From positions 3,837,501-3,901,500 of the forward strand of contig NC_011420.2 in assembly GCF_000016185.1 (NCBI RefSeq): DNA of 64,000 nt. The letters run 5' to 3'. The DNA is from Rhodospirillum centenum SW. GTDB lineage: Bacteria > Pseudomonadota > Alphaproteobacteria > Azospirillales > Azospirillaceae. Below the pieces are notes generated by a model. The model did no database searches and had not been told where the DNA came from. It was given only the letters and a program-made list of their open reading frames with translations. Shown here one piece after another: positions 59,882-64,000 of the stretch; the stretch's first letter is position 1; the number at the start of each line of letters is the position of its first letter. A program made the position numbers and the translations under genes.

Positions 59882-60976
59882 ATGGACAAGAAGCTCCTCA
59901 AGCTGACACTGACATCCGGTTCGTCCAAGGTCTTCAATGTCCTGGAGATCACCCGGCAGTCCGCCGCGGCCGGCACGGAACCGGCACGGCTGTTTTCCGT
60001 GCGGCCGCTCAACTACGGGGTCTTCTTCAAGGAGCCCGCGCTGGACGGCAAGGCCGGCCGCCCGGGCGAGCCGGTCATCGACACGATGCTGTACTTCCCC
60101 TACGACGCCGACCGGATCCTGGAGGGCGGCGCCTCCGTCTCGCTGAACGACAGCCGCTTCGACGCCGTCATCCGGGAATTCGCCCACAGCTTCGGCACGA
60201 CAGGCCACACGGACACCGGCACGGACAAGGCGATCCTGCGCGTGCTCAAGGAGTCGCCGTCGCTTGACCCCTTTCTGCTGAAGACGACTTTCCAACGCTA
60301 TGACGTCACCGTCCCGGACGCCTATCTGCGCATCACCGACGACGAATGGCAGGCGATCCGGAACCATGTCCGGCGCAAGATCCTGCCGATGATCGAGTTC
60401 GGGCTGAGCAACAGGTCGGCGGCGACGGTCCGGCGGGTGGATGACTTCATCGAGCGCATCTGGGACGGCTCGGACATCTCCAGCCTGTTCCCGCTGCTGT
60501 CGGCCCTCTCGATCCCCCTCAGCGAGGGCAACGAGATCATCTTTGCCTGGAAGGGCGTCACCTTCTTCGAATTCCAGTATTTCCGCCGCTACGACGCGAT
60601 CCGCGATCTGGCGGGCTGGCTCAAGGACCATTCCGGCCCGGCCGATTTCGTGGCTCAGAGCCTGCGCCTCCAGATCGAAGGCCAGTGCGATGTCGTAAAG
60701 GGGAATCTCCGTGACGCCTGGCGCGGGGTTTCCTCCATCGTTGGGGAATACAAGGAAAGCTACGACACGCTGTTCATCCAGAAAAAGTCCGCAGGCGATT
60801 TCCAGAAATTCCTGATGAACTGCCGACGCTATTATTTCGATATGGGATCGGCTTTCAATAAGATCGACCACTCCATCGAGATCTTCGACAGCTTCACCCG
60901 CGGGAATCCGAAAAAGCGCCTGCGCTCGGAGGAACTGGAGGAGCTGTTCTCCCTCCTGCATGACGTGCTGCGCTGA
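59882..60976 (+). CDS. Unknown 364-residue protein bracketed by palindromes
   Basis: I do not recognise this protein. It has no signal peptide and no membrane helix, so it is probably cytoplasmic. The N-terminal third looks beta-rich (LLKLTLTSGSSKVFNVLEIT, LFSVRPLNYGVFFKEPALDG), the rest mainly helical with aromatic and acidic residues (ITDDEWQAIRNHVRRKILPM, FFEFQYFRRYDAIRDLAGWL, NCRRYYFDMGSAFNKIDHSI), ending in a charged helix (LRSEELEELFSLLHDVLR). Its composition, with more Phe, Tyr, Ile, Lys and Ser, differs from the Ala/Arg-rich neighbours, a possible sign of transfer. No good SD precedes the ATG. Related palindromes lie on both sides (59666-59697, 60983-61032). Confidence 0.75.
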   Translation: MDKKLLKLTLTSGSSKVFNVLEITRQSAAAGTEPARLFSVRPLNYGVFFKEPALDGKAGRPGEPVIDTMLYFPYDADRILEGGASVSLNDSRFDAVIREFAHSFGTTGHTDTGTDKAILRVLKESPSLDPFLLKTTFQRYDVTVPDAYLRITDDEWQAIRNHVRRKILPMIEFGLSNRSAATVRRVDDFIERIWDGSDISSLFPLLSALSIPLSEGNEIIFAWKGVTFFEFQYFRRYDAIRDLAGWLKDHSGPADFVAQSLRLQIEGQCDVVKGNLRDAWRGVSSIVGEYKESYDTLFIQKKSAGDFQKFLMNCRRYYFDMGSAFNKIDHSIEIFDSFTRGNPKKRLRSEELEELFSLLHDVLR

Positions 60977-60982
60977 CATCAG

Positions 60983-61032
60983 GCCAGCATGGTGCCGCAA
61001 TGCCATGCTGGCATGCCGGCATGGCATTGCGG
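60983..61032. repeat. Overlapping, mutually exclusive hairpins after the orphan gene
   Basis: GCCAGCATGG (60983-60992) can pair with CCATGCTGGC (61003-61012). Alternatively CCGCAATGCCATGC (60995-61008) can pair perfectly with GCATGGCATTGCGG (61019-61032). The two stems share bases 61003-61008, so only one can form. They lie between convergent genes and have no T-run. Confidence 0.75.
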
Positions 61033-61060
61033 CCATGCCGTCCGGCGGCTCCGGCGAACC

Positions 61061-61708
61061 TCACCGCGGACGCAGCTCCTCGTACCGCTCCAGGAACGCC
61101 TGCATGGCCGCCGCCGGGGGCAGCGCCACGATGGGCATGGCACTGGGAGGGGGCAGATCCTTCCAGTTGACCCGATGGGGGGCGCAGAGGTCGCGCAGTT
61201 CCGTCGCCAAGGCCCGCTGATCGGCGATCTTGACCTCGCGCGGCTGCGGATAGCGCAGCCCGAAACGGGCGGCGACGGCCCGCTTCACCGGCGCGATCGC
61301 CGCCTCGATCATCTCCCGCCCGATACGGACTTTCCACGGGGTGGGCCAGTCGCCGGTGAACGCCTCTTCCGCATCGTGCAGCAGCGCCTCGTACTCGAAG
61401 CCCTGTGGGGCCAGCCGGCTCGCCAGCACACAATGCTGCGCCACGCTGTAGAAGTCGGTCGTATTGCCGACGAAGCGACACTGGAAGGCGAGGGGGCGGG
61501 CGATATCCTCGATGCTGAAGCGGCTCAGGTCCGGTTGCGCCAGATCGACCGTGCGCCCGGAGAAGGTCAGCATCACCGCCGTCGCCTCCGGCATCTCGAA
61601 CAGATCGAACTGATCGGGGTTGGCAGGTCGGGAGCGGCTGGGTCGGCGGGCCATGAAAAGAGAGTCCGGGAGAACGGGACGGGGAGGGCAGGGTGCCGAC
61701 ATCTTCAT
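61061..61708 (-). CDS. HD-superfamily hydrolase (YfbR-like/phage-type)
   Basis: With ATG 61708, seven bases after GGAGG, the protein has 215 residues. HD-domain residues are visible: the histidine of FYSVAQHCVLASRL, HD in YEALLHDAEEAFTGDWPTPW, and later Asp in VKIADQRALATEL. The opening YWGRT-like element of phage relatives reads VMLTFSGRTVDLAQPDLSRF. Relatives are metal-dependent phosphohydrolases acting on deoxynucleoside monophosphates. An ATG at 61654 is possible but lacks an SD. It is convergent with the orphan gene and divergent from the DUF2934 protein. Confidence 0.82.
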   Translation of the reverse strand: MKMSAPCPPRPVLPDSLFMARRPSRSRPANPDQFDLFEMPEATAVMLTFSGRTVDLAQPDLSRFSIEDIARPLAFQCRFVGNTTDFYSVAQHCVLASRLAPQGFEYEALLHDAEEAFTGDWPTPWKVRIGREMIEAAIAPVKRAVAARFGLRYPQPREVKIADQRALATELRDLCAPHRVNWKDLPPPSAMPIVALPPAAAMQAFLERYEELRPR

Positions 61709-61900
61709 ACTCCCTCCTCCGGCCCCCGTCATGGTGCTGCGCGGCGTTTCGCCCGGAGACCCCGTTCATCCGGCTGTCGCAAAATTGCAACCGCCCGCGG
61801 GTTAGAGACTATTGACCCGCATCAATGCGGCGGCGCGTAATTGTCGCCGTACTCGCTGGTACGGTGCGCTTCTCGCTTCCCCCCTGATGGAGAGTTGCCC

Positions 61901-62293
61901 ATGCCCCAGAAGTCCGACAGCCCCGACGTCCCGGACCTGATCGTCTCCGGCGCCACGGGCACCGATGTCGACATGCCGGCGGCCGGTCTGCCGGCCGCGC
62001 TCGACGCCAAGCAGGCAACCCGCCGCGCCAGTTCGGCCGCAGCGTCCGCCAAGGCGTCAACGCCGAAGCGCGGGGCCAGGAAGAAGTCCGCCGCGAATGA
62101 CGAGATCATCGCGCCGATGGCCGATGCACTGACCAGCACCGCGTCCGCCGACCTGCTGGACGAGATCCGCACGGAGGCCTACCTGCTCTGGCTGCGCGAC
62201 GGCCAGCCGAGCGGGCGTGACCTGGAGCACTGGCTCGAAGCCGAACGGATCGTCCGGCATCGCCTGTCGCTGCTGCCCCAGGCGGCGGAATAG
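61901..62293 (+). CDS. Small protein with C-terminal DUF2934 domain
   Basis: The 130-residue protein has a low-complexity Ala/Ser/Lys-rich N-terminal half (RRASSAAASAKASTPKRGAR) and ends in a DUF2934 element: IRTEAYLLWLRDGQPSGRDL followed by EHWLEAERIV. DUF2934 proteins are small, common in rhizobia and Rhodospirillales, and of unknown role. ATG 61901 follows GGAGAG at 8 bases. Confidence 0.8.
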   Translation: MPQKSDSPDVPDLIVSGATGTDVDMPAAGLPAALDAKQATRRASSAAASAKASTPKRGARKKSAANDEIIAPMADALTSTASADLLDEIRTEAYLLWLRDGQPSGRDLEHWLEAERIVRHRLSLLPQAAE

Positions 62294-62340
62294 AATAGAA
62301 CAGCCAAACTGCGGGGACAGGCGGGAGGGATGACGGCGGC

Positions 62341-62490
62341 TCAGCCGCCGCCGATCCCTTCCGTGACAATCCCCGTGCCACGGCAGTCCGGGCAGGCCGC
62401 TCCCCCCTGCCTGCCCGTTCCCCGACAGACCGGGCACAGCGCCTCGCCGGTCCCTGCTGTTCCGGCCGGTGCTTCGCTGCCCGGCTTCAT
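62341..62490 (-). CDS. Small double CxxCxGxG zinc-finger protein
   Basis: A 49-residue protein, too short for most gene callers. It has two DnaJ-type zinc-ribbon halves, CPVCRGTG and CPDCRGTG, nine residues apart, and a Gly-rich end (VTEGIGGG). The two CxxC pairs can bind one zinc ion. AGGAT lies eight bases before the ATG at 62490; an in-frame ATG at 62601 would make 86 residues. Similar mini-proteins occur in Rhodospirillales. It may bind RNA or act as a chaperone piece, both unproven. It is divergent from flgE. Confidence 0.65.
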   Translation of the reverse strand: MKPGSEAPAGTAGTGEALCPVCRGTGRQGGAACPDCRGTGIVTEGIGGG

Positions 62491-62875
62491 CGGCCGATCC
62501 TGACCCCGGGGCCTGCCCCCACGGGGCTGCTCTGTGCATGCCTGATCCGGGGGCATCTTCCCTCCGACCTGCCGGACAGGGCGCTCCTCATATCGATCCA
62601 TGCAGGCCTCCGCACGAGAATGTGGCCAGGCCACCGCCTCCGGGCGGCCCTGCTGCCCCAACAGCCGGCAGCGGCACCTGCTGCATGGCCGGCGCGGAGC
62701 CCGGGAGTACCAGCTCCCGCGATGACCGGCGGAAGATTCTGACCGGCAAGAACTGCCGCCCGCCCGGACCCGCCGCCATCCGAACCGACGGAACACACGG
62801 GAATCCCTCGATTCCGCCTCTGGCACGCCGGTTGCTGATGGCAGGCAGACGCTGCTCAAGCATGGGAGACAGAAA
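62491..62875. other. Region between the zinc-finger gene and flgE, no further gene supported
   Basis: About 385 bp of GC-rich sequence. The zinc-finger frame is open through most of it but the residues look non-coding. The flgE ribosome binding site (GGGAGA) is at its right end. No promoter could be fixed. Confidence 0.35.
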
Positions 62876-64000
62876 ATGAGCGTGTTCGGCGCGATGACGA
62901 CTGCCGTCGGCGGTTTGACCGCTCAGAGCCGGTCGCTGGGCCACATTTCCGATAACATCGCCAACTCGCAGACCATCGGGTACAAGCGGGTGGAAACCAG
63001 CTTCCAGAACCTGATCACGCAGTCGAACTCGTCCGTCCACAGCCCGGGCGGCGTCAGGGCGCGCCCCAGCTACACGAACAACATCCAGGGCAACGTCTCC
63101 CAGACCCAGTTCGCCACGAACATGGCGATCTCCGGCAGCGGCTTCTTCCAGGTCAGCCGTGGCGAGGAAGTGTCCGGCACCGTGAATTTCCAGAGCCAGG
63201 CCTACTTCACCCGGGCAGGCGACTTCTCGCTCGACAAGAACGGCTATCTGCGCAACAGCGCCGGCTATTATCTGAACGGCTGGGGCCTGCGTTCCGGAAC
63301 CAACGTCGTCGAACGGGGCACGCCGCAGCCGATCCGGGTGCAGCAGCTCATCGACAATCCGACGGCGACGACGAACATCAATCTCACGGCGAACCTGCCG
63401 CTGACGCCGAACCCCGAACAGCCGCTGCCGACGTCGGAGATCAACATCATCGACCGCAACGGCGAGACCCGCACTGTCAATCTCAACTGGCGAAAGCAGG
63501 GTGACAACAACTGGCGCCTGGATGTCGAGGCTCCCGGCAGCTCGCTACAGCCGGTAGGCGACCTGCTGTCCACCGGCAACCCCCAGTCCATCGGGCCTGA
63601 GGTCCAGATCATTCCGTCAACGACCCCTGTGCAGCAGGTCAGCACCGCGAGCTTCAGCGCCGCCACGCCGACCACCGGTACTGACTACAGCATCACGATC
63701 AACAACAAGACTTTCACCTACAAGGCACAGAGCTACGACACCAATGCCTCGGTGGCGGGCCAGTTGGTGAACCAGATCTATGCGGACGGCAGCTTCACCA
63801 ATTACACATTTGCAATCGATCCCGCGACATCGGCAATCACCGTGACCGGGCCGACCGAGGGCACACAGTTCACCTTCAAGGCCAGCTATGATGCCGCCGC
63901 CGCGACACCGACCACGGCAGGCGTGCCGGGCGTCAAGCAGCAGGTGTTCCTTCCGTTGAGCGGCATCGCCGGCGATGTGGGCGACGAGTTCACGATCCCC
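62876..64000 (+). CDS. flgE: Flagellar hook protein FlgE, 3' truncated by window edge
   Basis: The first 375 residues are present and the frame runs off the window. The N-terminal D0 helix MSVFGAMTTAVGGLTAQSRS and ISDNIANSQTIGYKRVETSF are the flagellar rod/hook signature. NMAISGSGFFQVSRGEE and QAYFTRAGDFSLDKNGYLRN follow, then GYYLNGWGL. The middle (~225-350) is Thr/Ser/Asn-rich, as in the exposed, variable hook domains. ATG 62876 follows GGGAGACAGAAA. It would polymerise into the hook joining motor and filament. More flagellar genes are expected to the right. Confidence 0.93.
   Translation, partial: MSVFGAMTTAVGGLTAQSRSLGHISDNIANSQTIGYKRVETSFQNLITQSNSSVHSPGGVRARPSYTNNIQGNVSQTQFATNMAISGSGFFQVSRGEEVSGTVNFQSQAYFTRAGDFSLDKNGYLRNSAGYYLNGWGLRSGTNVVERGTPQPIRVQQLIDNPTATTNINLTANLPLTPNPEQPLPTSEINIIDRNGETRTVNLNWRKQGDNNWRLDVEAPGSSLQPVGDLLSTGNPQSIGPEVQIIPSTTPVQQVSTASFSAATPTTGTDYSITINNKTFTYKAQSYDTNASVAGQLVNQIYADGSFTNYTFAIDPATSAITVTGPTEGTQFTFKASYDAAAATPTTAGVPGVKQQVFLPLSGIAGDVGDEFTIP

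Noticed and set aside
62491-62859. N-terminal extension of the zinc-finger protein to 172 or 86 residues
   Set aside because: The added residues are Arg/Pro/Ser-rich without motif; the 49-residue form begins at an SD-preceded ATG and holds the whole conserved part, though the 86-residue form cannot be fully excluded.

Overview
The window is high-G+C alphaproteobacterial DNA and reads like a member of the Rhodospirillales/Azospirillaceae. The evidence is the family content: several large TonB-dependent receptors, a cobalamin-riboswitch-controlled bluB, ThuEFGK-type sugar transport, FitAB, a ParA/ParB pair and a flagellar hook gene. The species is not determined. A ParA with an N-terminal DNA-binding domain followed by ParB (44275-46484) suggests a plasmid, chromid or second chromosome, but no replication initiator or origin was recognised. 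No rRNA, tRNA, transposase or CRISPR array was seen.

Layout. 1-12250: the end of a LuxR-type regulator, then a same-strand catabolic run made of a short HyuA-like protein, a DUF917 protein, a TonB receptor, HyuA, HyuB, a cupin, an FAD oxidase and an M19 dipeptidase. It looks like uptake and breakdown of a cyclic amide (hydantoin-like or oxoproline-like) compound. A lux-box-like palindrome lies between regulator and run. 12360-13290: cobalamin riboswitch and bluB. 13370-14052: FitAB toxin-antitoxin. 14164-17237: AtoE-type fatty-acid transporter and an exported adenosine-deaminase-like lipoprotein. 17238-21177: large TonB receptor with a small secreted partner. 21155-27547: orphan PAS histidine kinase and a YhiI-RbbA-YhhJ-type export operon. 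27576-34176: XRE regulator divergent from a trehalose/maltose-type ABC system with an MFS gene inside it. 34318-38005: a second copy of the small secreted protein plus large TonB receptor pairing. 38533-44125: TrmO, a TonB receptor and an iron-complex/B12-type ABC importer. 44275-46484: parAB. 46512-47867: two small membrane proteins (YczE-like, EmrE-like). 48158-55775: BaeSR-like two-component system divergent from a complete RND tripartite pump. 55827-62490: accessory genes, namely a DUF6447 fusion, a DUF1612-like DNA-binding protein, a glycosyltransferase, an orphan gene bracketed by palindromes, an HD hydrolase, a DUF2934 protein and a small CxxCxGxG protein. 62876-end: start of flgE.

Common theme: nutrient scavenging across the outer membrane (four TonB receptors) and efflux, each module with its own nearby regulator. 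The least explained parts are the hyu/DUF917 locus, the repeated TonB-receptor plus small-protein pairs, and the palindrome-bracketed orphan gene at 59882-60976. Start codons were chosen from Shine-Dalgarno spacing and family N-termini, so many are shorter than the longest open frame. Promoters and terminators are pattern calls made by eye.
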